64,000 nucleotides of DNA from DASRHT01 sp035650355. GTDB taxonomy: Bacteria > Chloroflexota > Ktedonobacteria > Ktedonobacterales > Ktedonobacteraceae. This document shows, piece after piece, positions 34,386 through 43,282 of this stretch (its first letter is position 1; every line of letters begins with the position of its first letter). The notes below the pieces were generated by a model. That model was not told the DNA's origin. It saw only the letters and a program-made list of their open reading frames with translations, and searched no databases. Made by a program: the position numbers and the translations under genes. The DNA lies in assembly GCA_035650355.1 (NCBI GenBank), contig DASRHT010000090.1:16463-80462 (forward strand). The letters are read 5' to 3'.

Positions 34386-34490
34386 AATATCCTCCTGTAT
34401 TTCATATAGTTCTGGATTTGCAAATTCTTCCGAGAACCCAGTATACTCACGAAGCGGACGACGAGCTTTGATGTTCGTGAGGTTCGTTTG

Positions 34491-34799
34491 CTACTGGCTT
34501 GCCTTCAGAAGAATTTCCCAGGGCTCGATTGACACTGTACGCAGCAACCCCAGTGATGTCCAGGGATCGTCTGCTAGTCGGCGCTCGATGGCTTGCTCGC
34601 TTGCGGCGGCAATGATGAGTAGGACGTTTTTGCCATCGCCAAGCGGGCCGCCCAGGATGACGAAGCCTTCGTCTACCAGTGCATCCATGAACGCAGCATG
34701 TTCATCCCATTGCTCCTGCTGACGCATAGGAATTCTGGTATGCCAGTTATCCACTCGTTCCAGGAGAACCGCGTAATAGGTTGTGGGTGGTTGAGCCAT
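34491..34799 (-). CDS. YCII-related domain protein
   Basis: 102 residues from ATG 34799 with AAGGAGACG. The ferredoxin-like YCII fold is indicated by YYAVLLERVDNW, the EQWDEHAAFMDALVDEGFVILGGPLGDG segment with the usual His-Asp pair, and the RLADDPWTSLGLLRTVSIEPWEIL end. Small cytoplasmic protein; its family has no settled function. Confidence 0.87.
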   Translation of the reverse strand: MAQPPTTYYAVLLERVDNWHTRIPMRQQEQWDEHAAFMDALVDEGFVILGGPLGDGKNVLLIIAAASEQAIERRLADDPWTSLGLLRTVSIEPWEILLKASQ

Positions 34800-34885
34800 C
34801 AACGTCTCCTTTTTAAGAAATATGCGATCCTTTGCTAATTTTACCCTGGAAATAGGACAGATTTATGTCCTTTTTTCGCAAGTGC

Positions 34886-34891
34886 TATAAT
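34886..34891 (+). promoter_or_regulatory. Predicted extended -10 promoter for the zinc-ribbon gene
   Basis: TGCTATAAT (TATAAT 34886-34891), 52 nt before ATG 34943; the -35 is poor. Confidence 0.4.
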
Positions 34892-34942
34892 CAGGTATTG
34901 TTTTCTCGATTATAACGTAAGAATGTAAGGAAGAGAGTCGCC

Positions 34943-35308
34943 ATGAAAATAATGTGGTGCTGGCGCCGTGAGCGAGATGTTCCCATGTTGGATGACGACG
35001 AATTTCGTGCAATCTACGCCTTATACGAGGAATGTTCTGCCCATGCTCAGAAGCAAGCCAGGGAGCAGTTGAATTTACTAAAAGAAAAGCGCAGAACGTT
35101 TGATGAATTACGTCTGACACTGCATGAATTCTTTGAGCCTGTGCGCAAAGAATACGAGCGTATGACAGGCATGGTAGATTGTCATCACAATGCTATTATG
35201 CATCATCGTATTTCAATATATGGCCCTCCATGCAATCGTTGTGGAAAACCGCTGCGTACATCTCGCGCCCACTTTTGTACTGCCTGTGGTCAGGTGGTAG
35301 GATTATAA
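34943..35308 (+). CDS. Small coiled-coil protein with C-terminal zinc ribbon
   Basis: 121 residues. A helical, charged central region (ECSAHAQKQAREQLNLLKEKRRTFDELRLTLHEFF) is followed by a four-cysteine ribbon, CNRCGKPLRTSRAHFCTACG (CxxC-x10-CxxC). ATG 34943 follows AAGGAAGAG. It lies 28 nt before the MalT-like regulator gene and may share its transcript. Family not recognised; a DNA- or protein-binding role is only a guess from the ribbon. Confidence 0.78.
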   Translation: MKIMWCWRRERDVPMLDDDEFRAIYALYEECSAHAQKQAREQLNLLKEKRRTFDELRLTLHEFFEPVRKEYERMTGMVDCHHNAIMHHRISIYGPPCNRCGKPLRTSRAHFCTACGQVVGL

Positions 35309-35336
35309 AAAGTAAAAGATATGCGGTTTTGGAAAA

Positions 35337-38069
35337 ATGTTCCAGGTTTCTGATCTACTGAGCACCAAGCTGGCGCTGCCACGCCTGCGTACGACGCTGG
35401 TGCGGCGCGAAGCGCTTTTTGCGCGGCTTGATAATAGCTGGGAGTATCCGCTGACGTTACTGTCTGCCCCCGCCGGGTTTGGCAAGACGACGCTGGTGCG
35501 CTCGTGGGCTGCATCCCGTAAGGATGAGCAAGGATGTTTTCTGCTTGCCTGGCTATCCCTTGATGCTGGCGACAATGATCCGGTCCGCTTCTGGCGCTAT
35601 CTGATTGCCGCTTGCCAGCAATTTGATGCCGATATTGGTCAGGCTGCCCTGGAACGACTCAATGCTTCACAATCACCTGGCCTTGAAATGTCCTCGCAGT
35701 TGCCTTTTGAGCCGCTGCTGAAGGCATTGATCAATGATCTGAGCAAAATTTCATCTCACTGTGTTCTTATCATGGAGGATTATGACGCTATTACTTTACC
35801 GCAGATCCATAAAATGATGGCCTTTTTCCTCGAACACCTTCCCACTGCAATACACTGTGTCTTGCTCTCACGCAGCGATCCGCCGCTTCCCCTGGCGCGA
35901 TTACGAGCGCGAGGCGAGCAGCTTGAACTGCGGGCAACCGATCTGCAATTCTCCCTGGATGAAACCCGCCACTTCCTCCAGCAAACCTTGCCGTTTCCGC
36001 TGACAGAGGGAGAGATTGCGCTTTTGCACGAGCGGACAGAGGGCTGGGGAGCTGGTCTGAACCTTGTCGCTTCCGCTTTGCATAGGTATGCTGATCCTGG
36101 AGAACGAGCACGCTTTCTCGGAACGCTTACCGGTAGGTATCGGCCATTGCTAGAGTACCTGGTAAGCGATGTGCTCAATGCACAGCCGGAGCCGCTGCAA
36201 GAGTTTTTACTCCAGACGAGCGGGCTAGGCCGCTTAACAGGCGCTCTCTGCGATATGGTGACTGGGAGGCACGATAGCGACCTCCTGCTGGAACAGATTG
36301 AGCGTGCTAACCTGTTTCTGGAACCTCTAGACGGAACGGGGCAATGGTATCGCTATCACGCGCTCTTTGCCGAAGCGATGCAGCTTGAGGCTCAGCGCCG
36401 TCTTGGCAAAGAGGCCATACAGGTATGTTTTCGCCGGGCGAGTAGCTGGCATGAACAGCATAACAGGCTCCCGGATGCGGTGGAAGCGGCTCTGCAGGCA
36501 GAAGATTTCGCTCGTACCACTACTCTTGTCGAGCGAGTGGTCGGCTCAATCCATGTGATGGGAATAAACGAATTCTATACGTTACGGCGCTGGTTAGGTC
36601 AGGTTCCTCAGAGCATACTCCAACAGCATCCCGCGCTTTGCTTTGTCTATGCCAGCACGCTGTTTTTTGAGCCAGATGGGCGTATTCTCACGGATATAGC
36701 ACGCTGCAAGCAGATTGAAACATTACTGCATATAGCGGAACAGTATTGGAGCTCGGAGGGCAATACTGCACGGCTGGCAGAGGTGAATGGTTTACGGGCT
36801 CTTCTCGCTACCTGGCAAGGGGATCACTCACGGGCGGGAAGATTCGCCGCGCAGGCGCTGCCTTTTTTGCCGGAAAAAGAGGTTTTATGGCGAGGTATGT
36901 GCCTGGGTATTATGGGTGCGGAAGAACGAATCGCTGGCTCGCTTGATAAAGCTCTTCCTATGGTTCAGGAGGCGCTCGCACTGTGCCAGCAAGCAGACAA
37001 TATATATAGCACTCGTGCAACCAGGTTGGAGCTGGCTGAGATATATCACTGCCAGGGAAAGCTACACCAGGCATATGAGGAATACTGTCAGGTGTTGGCT
37101 GACGCAGGTGAGGACCTGCTTGATAGGGCAAGAGCGCAACTGGGGCGGGCTCAGCTTTTTTACGAATGGCATATGCTGGATGCTTCCTCGCAGGCTGCAC
37201 AGGAAGCTCTTGCTCTGGGGGAGCATATAGAGGACCGGGGTCTTCAAGTACACTCCGCCCTTGTTCTCGCGCGCGTGCTTTATGCTCGTGGAGACCGCGC
37301 TCAAGCTCAGCAGAAGCTTGTGAGATTGGTTACTCTTGCTCAGGCAAGTTCCTATCCTCTTCTTGCCAGGGAGCTCCTTTTCTGGCAGGCCCGGCTGCAA
37401 TTCGCCAATGGCGATTTCTCTGCTGTGCAACGCTGGATCAACCTCACAGCGTTTGCCAACGAAGCCGTGCCGCTTTTTCTCGCGGTGCGCGAAGAGTTGC
37501 TGATTGCCTGCTGGCAGCTCGTACATGACAAAGTGGATGATGCGTTGCACTTACTTGAGCGCTGCCTTACCAGGGCGCATCACCATGCTCATACAGCCTG
37601 CGCGCTAGAAGTGCAGGTGCTGCTGGCTCTGGCATACTTCAAGCTGAATAACCTGGAGATGGCTCGGCAGGCGTTGCAGGAGGTGCTGCCACAGCTTCAT
37701 ACAGAGGGCTATCGACGCGTTTTCTTAGATGAAGGGCCGATGATGGCAGCCTGCCTGCGAACCGTAGTTGCTAGCAGTGCGAGTGCCGGTGAAACGTATC
37801 TGAGCGAGATCCTGGCGCTGTTTAAGGGTACGCAGCCTGAGCATTTGCCAGAGCAGCCATCCTTGATTGAGCCGTTGAGCTCGCAGGAGCAGCGTGTACT
37901 GCGCCTCTTTGTGGCTGGTCTCTCCAAGCCGGAGATAGCGCGCGAACTGGTTATCTCCATCAATACGGTCAAAACCCATCTACAACGCATCTATCGCAAG
38001 CTGCATGTGACCAGTCGTGCCGAAGCGCGCACGGCAGCGCGTCATCTTCATCTGTTCCAGAACAACTGA
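35337..38069 (+). CDS. MalT-like LuxR-family ATP-dependent regulator (LAL)
   Basis: 910 residues, typical of large ATP-binding LuxR regulators. N-terminal AAA/STAND domain with Walker A SAPAGFGKTTL (about 42-52) and Walker B-like HCVLIMEDYDAI. A long alpha-helical TPR region (about 450-800) usually senses an inducer. C-terminal GerE/LuxR helix-turn-helix: LSSQEQRVLRLFVAGLSKPEIARELVISINTVKTHLQRIYRKL (about 845-890). ATG 35337 has only GGAAAA upstream. The FAD monooxygenase 222 nt downstream is a plausible target. Confidence 0.93.
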   Translation: MFQVSDLLSTKLALPRLRTTLVRREALFARLDNSWEYPLTLLSAPAGFGKTTLVRSWAASRKDEQGCFLLAWLSLDAGDNDPVRFWRYLIAACQQFDADIGQAALERLNASQSPGLEMSSQLPFEPLLKALINDLSKISSHCVLIMEDYDAITLPQIHKMMAFFLEHLPTAIHCVLLSRSDPPLPLARLRARGEQLELRATDLQFSLDETRHFLQQTLPFPLTEGEIALLHERTEGWGAGLNLVASALHRYADPGERARFLGTLTGRYRPLLEYLVSDVLNAQPEPLQEFLLQTSGLGRLTGALCDMVTGRHDSDLLLEQIERANLFLEPLDGTGQWYRYHALFAEAMQLEAQRRLGKEAIQVCFRRASSWHEQHNRLPDAVEAALQAEDFARTTTLVERVVGSIHVMGINEFYTLRRWLGQVPQSILQQHPALCFVYASTLFFEPDGRILTDIARCKQIETLLHIAEQYWSSEGNTARLAEVNGLRALLATWQGDHSRAGRFAAQALPFLPEKEVLWRGMCLGIMGAEERIAGSLDKALPMVQEALALCQQADNIYSTRATRLELAEIYHCQGKLHQAYEEYCQVLADAGEDLLDRARAQLGRAQLFYEWHMLDASSQAAQEALALGEHIEDRGLQVHSALVLARVLYARGDRAQAQQKLVRLVTLAQASSYPLLARELLFWQARLQFANGDFSAVQRWINLTAFANEAVPLFLAVREELLIACWQLVHDKVDDALHLLERCLTRAHHHAHTACALEVQVLLALAYFKLNNLEMARQALQEVLPQLHTEGYRRVFLDEGPMMAACLRTVVASSASAGETYLSEILALFKGTQPEHLPEQPSLIEPLSSQEQRVLRLFVAGLSKPEIARELVISINTVKTHLQRIYRKLHVTSRAEARTAARHLHLFQNN

Positions 38070-38291
38070 CCTCTGCTTTTGCCCCTGGCGGCACGCTCAT
38101 TTAATGCGTCCACTGATAAAATCACCCGCAGAATCACCCGAAACGGGCGACATGGCTTCACCCCTTTGTGCTTTACACTGGTGGCACAGGTGCTTGCGCG
38201 ATGTCAGACGGCACTCGAATAACAATCCAACCATAAAAAAACATACTGTTATGCATGTGCATTGTACAGATGCTTTTGAAGGAGTATCATT

Positions 38292-39605
38292 TTGTCAACA
38301 CAAGCTTTTCATGTAATTATTATTGGCAGCGGTATTAGCGGCCTGTGCCTGGCTCAGCAGCTAAAGCAGGCTGGTGTGAGCGTCGCAGTCTACGAGCGTG
38401 ACCTCTCGCGTACATCTCGCCTGCAGGGGTACCGCATTCACATCGATCCGCATGGTAGCCGCGCGCTTTACGAGAGCTTGCCACCTCGTCTCTATGAGAT
38501 TTTCCTTGCCACCAGCGGCAAATCGGGTCAGGGTCTAGGCTTTCTTTCTGAGCAACTGCAAGAGCTACTTTTTATCAGTGTTAGTGAAGCCGGTGTGACT
38601 CCCGATCCTGTCGATAGCCATAAATCCGTGAGCAGGTTTACGCTGCGACAGGTCCTCTTAACCGGCCTGGAGGATGTTGTCCACTTTGATAAGCCATTCA
38701 TGCGCTATCAGGAGACTCCTGATGGCAAAATTACAGTCTTCTTCGAGGATGGTACTTCCGCGATCTGTGACGTTCTGGTTGGGGCCGATGGCAGTAATTC
38801 CCGCATACGCAAGCAGTTTCTTCCTCATGCCGAACGCATCGATACGCATTATCGGGCTATTCAAGGTAAAACAATACTGACAGACGAGATTATGCGCATC
38901 CTGCCCTCAAGCCTGTTTAGGGGGCCAGCTTCGATCATTGCCCCAAAGGGTTATAGCCTGTTCGTCGCGGTTCAGCAGTTCCAGCATAAGCCGGGCGATA
39001 TTGAGGAAATTGGCGCGGCTATTAAGCTGCATCCTGATCTGTTGCTTAGCGATACCGCTGATTTTGTGGGCTGGGGATTTGTCGCTCGCCAGGAAAAGTA
39101 TCCTCTCAAAGAGAATATGGAGGCGATGGATGGTACGGCGCTCAAGCAGGTTGTTCTCGGGATGATCAACGACTGGCATCCGCACCTGCAAAAATTGATC
39201 AGAGAAGCCGATCCCTCTACCATTATCTTTACGCCCATTTACACCTCGCTTCCCGTTGAACATTGGCGAACCGGTCGGATCACGCTTATCGGTGATGCCA
39301 TTCATAGCATGACTCCAGCTCGTGGCATTGGCGCCAATATAGCCCTGCGTGATGCCAGTCTCCTGGGTCGTAAGCTGGTAGCTGCCTCGCGTGGAGAAAT
39401 TGCTCTTGTCCAGGGTATCCACGACTATGAAGCTGAGATGTTAAAGTACGGCTTCGCCGCCGTTCTCTCTTCCAAAAAGGCGCTTGAGCAGGGCGCGGCT
39501 CTGGAGAAACCCTTCAACCTGGCAATTGCTAAGACAGCTTTCAAACTTCTTAACGCCGTCCCCCCTTTGAAGCAGCGCGTATTCAGAGGGTTCGGCACGA
39601 ATTAG
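38292..39605 (+). CDS. FAD-dependent monooxygenase (PHBH fold)
   Basis: 437 residues from TTG 38292, with AAGGAG seven bases upstream. N-terminal FAD-binding GxGxxG in VIIIGSGISGLCLAQQL, the DG motif in VLVGADGSNSRIR, and the second FAD motif GD in RITLIGDAIHSMTPARGIGANIALRDA. This fits aromatic-ring hydroxylases and tetracycline-modifying monooxygenases of the p-hydroxybenzoate hydroxylase group. A soluble flavoenzyme using NAD(P)H and O2. It follows the MalT-like regulator and ends at a strong bidirectional terminator. Substrate unknown. Confidence 0.9.
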   Translation: MSTQAFHVIIIGSGISGLCLAQQLKQAGVSVAVYERDLSRTSRLQGYRIHIDPHGSRALYESLPPRLYEIFLATSGKSGQGLGFLSEQLQELLFISVSEAGVTPDPVDSHKSVSRFTLRQVLLTGLEDVVHFDKPFMRYQETPDGKITVFFEDGTSAICDVLVGADGSNSRIRKQFLPHAERIDTHYRAIQGKTILTDEIMRILPSSLFRGPASIIAPKGYSLFVAVQQFQHKPGDIEEIGAAIKLHPDLLLSDTADFVGWGFVARQEKYPLKENMEAMDGTALKQVVLGMINDWHPHLQKLIREADPSTIIFTPIYTSLPVEHWRTGRITLIGDAIHSMTPARGIGANIALRDASLLGRKLVAASRGEIALVQGIHDYEAEMLKYGFAAVLSSKKALEQGAALEKPFNLAIAKTAFKLLNAVPPLKQRVFRGFGTN

Positions 39606-39650
39606 AGAGAGACGGGAGAGCTACATATGGCGACCCACAACACTCCGTTT

Positions 39651-39695
39651 ACCTGCACAGGCTTGCTACTACGCCAGTAGCAAGCCTGTGCAGGT
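39651..39695. terminator. Bidirectional terminator between monooxygenase and LysE genes
   Basis: Perfect 20-bp stem (39651-39670 with 39676-39695, beginning ACCTGCACAGGCTTGCTACT) with a 5-nt loop. It sits between convergent genes and is 3 nt from the LysE stop. Confidence 0.85.
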
Positions 39696-39698
39696 TGC

Positions 39699-40325
39699 TT
39701 ATTTCATCAGCCCGGTCAGGCTGAGCAGCGCAAGTAGCCCGAAAATAGCGATGATGCTGCCGGATAAGCGGTTGATCCAGAGCAACCACTGATAGGTAAA
39801 TTTGCCACGCAGCAGGCTGATGCCTCCGGTCAGGAGCAGCCACCAGGTCGCCGAGCCGAGGAAGACGCCGGCGACCACCAGGAGCGCGGCCAGAACAGCC
39901 CCCTGGCCGCCAACGCCGATGCCCGCGAAAATGGCAGCAAACGAGAGGATCGTCAGCGGATTGGTCAGCGTGAGCAAGAACGTCGAAGCATAGGCGCTGA
40001 CAAAGCTCGTCGCCTTTGCCGCTGCCGCCACTCGTTCAGCCGGTCTGGTCAGCAAGGTTTTGCAACCGAGATAGAGCAAAAACAGGCCACCGAGTCCACG
40101 AATCCAGCCCTGTTGATTGACGAGAAAGGTCGCGATGACTGTGAGCCCAAAACCGGCGATGCAGCCATAGAGGCCGTCCGCCGTCGCTACGCCCAGACCG
40201 GAGACCAGCCCATAGGAGAAGCCGCGGTGAACGGTGCGCTGGATGCACAATATACTCATTGGTCCAACAACGGCAGCAATAGAAAGGCCAATCAACAGGC
40301 CGCGTACGAAAATCCCTGTGTTCAT
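39699..40325 (-). CDS. LysE/RhtB-family exporter
   Basis: 208 residues with six hydrophobic segments. The N-terminal GLSIAAVVGPMSILCIQRTVHRGFSYGLVSGLGVATADGLYG carries the conserved GPxxxxxxxxxxxxGxxxGxxxGxGxxxAD of LysE/RhtB amino-acid exporters, and TNPLTILSFAAIFAGIG is the second family motif. Inner membrane, probably proton-driven export of an amino acid or derivative. ATG 40325 has AGGAG seven bases upstream. Expression is predicted to depend on the leader peptide at 40414-40515 and the terminator at 40353-40391. Confidence 0.92.
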   Translation of the reverse strand: MNTGIFVRGLLIGLSIAAVVGPMSILCIQRTVHRGFSYGLVSGLGVATADGLYGCIAGFGLTVIATFLVNQQGWIRGLGGLFLLYLGCKTLLTRPAERVAAAAKATSFVSAYASTFLLTLTNPLTILSFAAIFAGIGVGGQGAVLAALLVVAGVFLGSATWWLLLTGGISLLRGKFTYQWLLWINRLSGSIIAIFGLLALLSLTGLMK

Positions 40326-40352
40326 ATGTTTGCTCCTGATACTAGGCGTTAT

Positions 40353-40391
40353 AAAAAAAGTCGCCAGACCTCATCAAAAGGTCTGGCGACT
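40353..40391 (-). terminator. Attenuator terminator in the lysE leader
   Basis: Perfect 12-bp stem AGTCGCCAGACC (40359-40370, plus strand) with GGTCTGGCGACT (40380-40391). On the minus strand it is followed by seven T residues. It is located between the leader peptide and the LysE ribosome site (40333-40337), so it can only act by attenuation. Confidence 0.9.
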
Positions 40392-40413
40392 GGTAACGTC
40401 TGCTTCTGCTTGC

Positions 40414-40515
40414 TCAGGGGGTAAAGGGCATGCGAAGCGAACCAAACCTCATGATGGGCTGGTTTGCCTGCTGCTGTTGCGTGCCGCTATAAAAGCAATA
40501 ATTGTATCGATTCAC
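40414..40515 (-). CDS. 33-residue leader peptide controlling the LysE exporter
   Basis: GTG 40515 to TGA 40414-40416, with AGGGGG (40523-40528) seven bases before the start. The peptide opens MNRYNYCFYSG, with three Tyr, one Cys and one Phe in six codons, then QQQQ, and ends GSLRMPFTP. The ribosome site and its surroundings (plus-strand 40520-40529) are perfectly complementary over 10 bp to the end of the ORF (40415-40424), so the leader can fold on itself. A terminator follows 22 nt after the stop. Architecture matches translation-dependent attenuation, with Tyr/Phe/Cys starvation or a stalled ribosome as the possible signal. Confidence 0.7.
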   Translation of the reverse strand: MNRYNYCFYSGTQQQQANQPIMRFGSLRMPFTP

Positions 40516-40559
40516 CTGGTTACCCCCTGTTGTCGGTTCAGATTGATCGCGCTGAATAA

Positions 40560-40597
40560 GACAAGCTAACTATAACATAGCTTGTCCGATCAGGCAA
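40560..40597 (-). promoter_or_regulatory. Promoter and dyad operator of the lysE leader
   Basis: Minus strand: TTGCCT (40592-40597), 17-nt spacer, TATAGT (40569-40574). A perfect dyad GACAAGCTA-N9-TAGCTTGTC (40560-40586) overlaps the -10, consistent with a repressor site. Confidence 0.65.
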
Positions 40598-40618
40598 TCA
40601 AGAGATTTCTCGCAAGAT

Positions 40619-41971
40619 CTAGAGCGTCCAGACTTTCAGATTGCTGATCGCCCCTTCGGTCGTCGCGTCTCCGCCGGTGCTCAGGAAGCCAATCTGACCC
40701 TGGGTGTAGGTGGTATCGCTGCCGTGGGCGATGCGTTTGCCGTTGACATAGAGGGAGATATCGCTCCCATTAGCCACAATAGCGACCGTGTTGGGATTGT
40801 TTAGCCCGGCATGCCAGCTAGGGCAGGTGCCCTGCGCGAGGGCATGACTGCAATCTGCGCCGGGATTGGTGTACTTGCAAAGGGTGAGGCTGTACGTTCC
40901 TCGCTCAAAGATGGTCAGTTCATACTCGTTGTAATTGCCATCGGAGCGGAAAACAAAGCCCAGGCCGCTGAAATGCTGCCCACTGCTGATGAACGTTAGT
41001 TGTGCCTGCATGGCGAAATTGCTGTAATTCGTGTTTTGTCCGTGGCAGACGTTGTTATAGTTGGCAGCCGCCGTAACATGATAGGCACCGCCCGAAAACT
41101 GGCAGCCGCCGGTTTCCGCCCAGTTGTGACCGCCGCTGTTATCGCTCATTGGATCGCTAAAGGCCAGCGTCCCCCCATAGGGATTTTGTTGCGCGAGCGC
41201 CGTGGCGGTGGCGACGACCTGAGCTGTTGCCGTGACATTGACCTGGGCCGTGGCGGTAGCATTAGCCTGTGTGGTTGCGTCGGTGTTGGCCTGATTGGCC
41301 TGAACTGTAGCGGTGCCATTGGCGTTGACCTGGGTAATAGCAGTACTGGTTGCAGCATCGTTATTCTGGCCCGAACTTGTCGCGGTCAATCCTTGAGCGA
41401 GCGCCGTTGCCGTGGCAGCGGGGCCGCCCGCTGTTCCGTTGCCACGGCTGTTGGAGAAGTAGTAAAAGGCGCTCACGCTCCCACCTATGAGTAGCAGCAC
41501 CAGCGCGATCAGTAAAACCAGCTTTGTCGTAGAAGATCTGGGATTTCTGGGCGAGGGAGTTGCAGACAAAGTCTGATAAGGCGCGGGCAATGGAAGCATG
41601 CCGGCATGGTTTACAGCGGTGGGAGGCTGCTCGCTCTTCAGTGTGAGCTGAGCCTGGCTGGCTATGGACGCATTTACCGCGTTCCTCCGGCCCAACCCAA
41701 TATCAGCATGAAGCGTGGCTGCATCAGCCATGGGGTCAGCTACAGGATTTGGGGGGGCGGTTACGGCGATAGTAAGGACCAACAGGTCTGCCGAGCCTGC
41801 TTGAGCGGATGAGCCGGTCTGTGCGTCCAAGTGCATGATCTGGCCGTCGCTGGTACCCGGGGGAATGGTGACGCTGACCTGCCGCCCTGCTGGCAGCGTG
41901 AGGGTGCGGCTGGTTCCCTGGTGCGCCTCTTCTTTGCTGATGGCGAGGGTCGCGCGAATATCGTTTAGCAT
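40619..41971 (-). CDS. Membrane-anchored protein: DnaJ-C-like domain, Ala/Thr linker, LamG-like domain
   Basis: 450 residues. Residues 1-65 resemble a DnaJ C-terminal substrate-binding domain (RATLAISKEEAHQGTSRTLTLPAGRQVSVTIPPGTSDGQIMHL). About 150-170 is a transmembrane helix (LVLLIALVLLLIGGSVSAFYYF). About 180-265 is a repetitive Ala/Thr/Asn/Gln linker with TATALAQ-like units. The C-terminal 185 residues form a LamG-like jelly roll (FSDPMSDNSGGHNWAETGGCQF to GAISNLKVWTL). This puts the chaperone-like part inside the cell and the lectin-like part outside. The combination is odd; function unknown. Confidence 0.8.
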   Translation of the reverse strand: MLNDIRATLAISKEEAHQGTSRTLTLPAGRQVSVTIPPGTSDGQIMHLDAQTGSSAQAGSADLLVLTIAVTAPPNPVADPMADAATLHADIGLGRRNAVNASIASQAQLTLKSEQPPTAVNHAGMLPLPAPYQTLSATPSPRNPRSSTTKLVLLIALVLLLIGGSVSAFYYFSNSRGNGTAGGPAATATALAQGLTATSSGQNNDAATSTAITQVNANGTATVQANQANTDATTQANATATAQVNVTATAQVVATATALAQQNPYGGTLAFSDPMSDNSGGHNWAETGGCQFSGGAYHVTAAANYNNVCHGQNTNYSNFAMQAQLTFISSGQHFSGLGFVFRSDGNYNEYELTIFERGTYSLTLCKYTNPGADCSHALAQGTCPSWHAGLNNPNTVAIVANGSDISLYVNGKRIAHGSDTTYTQGQIGFLSTGGDATTEGAISNLKVWTL

Positions 41972-42165
41972 GTGCTTGTGCCCCGCTTTTTGATAAAGTA
42001 CTTAGATGATGATTATAAGGAAAAACGCTCTATATATCGGGCAGTCCTGAACGGGTAGCATACCGATGCTTCTAAAAGCATCAGTAATATAACACATGCA
42101 TAATGGTCAGGTCAGTGAACGAGTTCACACTCCTGGACTTTGCAAAATTATCTGGGGAAGAGGTT

Positions 42166-43158
42166 TTACGATGCAATATCGCTTGTGGTGCTGGCGAGGA
42201 GTTTTTGCGTATAAAACTCCACAACGTTTGCCGCAAGTCGGACCACACGTTCGCGCAGCTCTGATGGTTCTACCACCTCTATTTGCGCGCCGTGGCTGAG
42301 GATGTATCCACAGGCCGAATCTTCCGTCTCGAAGAGGACGCGCGCCGTGATCCATCCGTCCGCGCCAGACGGCTCAGCATGTTCCACGCGGATCTGCCGA
42401 CCGGGCGGTATGCGCTCGAAGGCGGCGGGTGTCATGCGCAAGATTGCTGGATAGCGTGGCAGGCTTGCGACGAAGCTGGCCGATGATTGAGACCAGTATT
42501 GCGCGAGGTCAAATCCCTGGGGGCGCGTATATGACTGCTCTGTAATCGCAGCATCGCATATGCGTGAGACACGATAGGAGCGTACCTCCTGCTCAACGAC
42601 CGCCACGAGGTACCAGACGCTGCCTTTGGCGACCAGCCCAAGGGGAGCCGCCAGCCGCGCCACCAGCTTACCATCGTTGCGCTGATAGGTAAATTGCAGC
42701 TCGCGTTCGCGCCAGATCGCCTCTTGCAAAATGGGGAGGGCGGCTATAGCTTCCTCGGTGTGATGCCAGCCCGTTACGTCCACATGGATGCGCTGGCGTA
42801 CATATTCCGCGCCACGACGCGAGATAGAAGGCAATGAGGCGAGCAGTTTGATCAGAGCCGCTTCCGAGGTCTGGCGCAATCCCAGATCGGCCAGGAGGCG
42901 CGCCGGCTGTGTGAGAAAGAGCGTCTGGATCTCCGCCTCGTTGAGCCCAGTCAGGTTGGTCTTGTACTCTTCCAGTAGCGCCCAACCGCCTCCCGTTCCC
43001 CGCTCCGCCACCACCGGAACCCCAGCCGCGCCCAGCGCCTCCATATCGCGGTAAATGGTGCGCTCCGAGACCTCCAGCCGTTTCGCCAGCTCGCAGGCGG
43101 TGATGCGGCGATGGACCTGTAAATGCAGCAAAATAGAAAGCAATCGATCAGCGCGCAT
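42166..43158 (-). CDS. WYL-domain transcriptional regulator (YafY/DeoR type)
   Basis: 330 residues. N-terminal winged helix RADRLLSILLHLQVHRRITACELAKRLEVSERTIYRDMEALGAAGVPV is the classic YafY HTH. The middle WYL domain (about 140-210) contains RELQFTYQRNDGK and SVWYLVAVVEQEVRSYRVSRI, where WYL reads WYL. The C-terminal extension (WCX) binds ligands or nucleic acid. ATG 43158. It stands alone and may regulate itself or the neighbouring nucleotidyltransferase pair. Confidence 0.92.
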   Translation of the reverse strand: MRADRLLSILLHLQVHRRITACELAKRLEVSERTIYRDMEALGAAGVPVVAERGTGGGWALLEEYKTNLTGLNEAEIQTLFLTQPARLLADLGLRQTSEAALIKLLASLPSISRRGAEYVRQRIHVDVTGWHHTEEAIAALPILQEAIWRERELQFTYQRNDGKLVARLAAPLGLVAKGSVWYLVAVVEQEVRSYRVSRICDAAITEQSYTRPQGFDLAQYWSQSSASFVASLPRYPAILRMTPAAFERIPPGRQIRVEHAEPSGADGWITARVLFETEDSACGYILSHGAQIEVVEPSELRERVVRLAANVVEFYTQKLLASTTSDIAS

Positions 43159-43282
43159 GGTATCTCCTCGCTTCCTTCGTCATGGGGTGGTGCGTCTCTG
43201 ATCGATAGTGTATCATAGAAATATGACATGAAGTGTCATGAATGACCAGTTTTTGTCATATTTGTGGTGGTTAAGATACGAT

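Noticed and set aside
40414..40560. Lysine or yybP-ykoY riboswitch before the LysE gene
   Set aside because: No conserved motif of either riboswitch could be found, while a complete leader ORF with a ribosome site explains the structure better.
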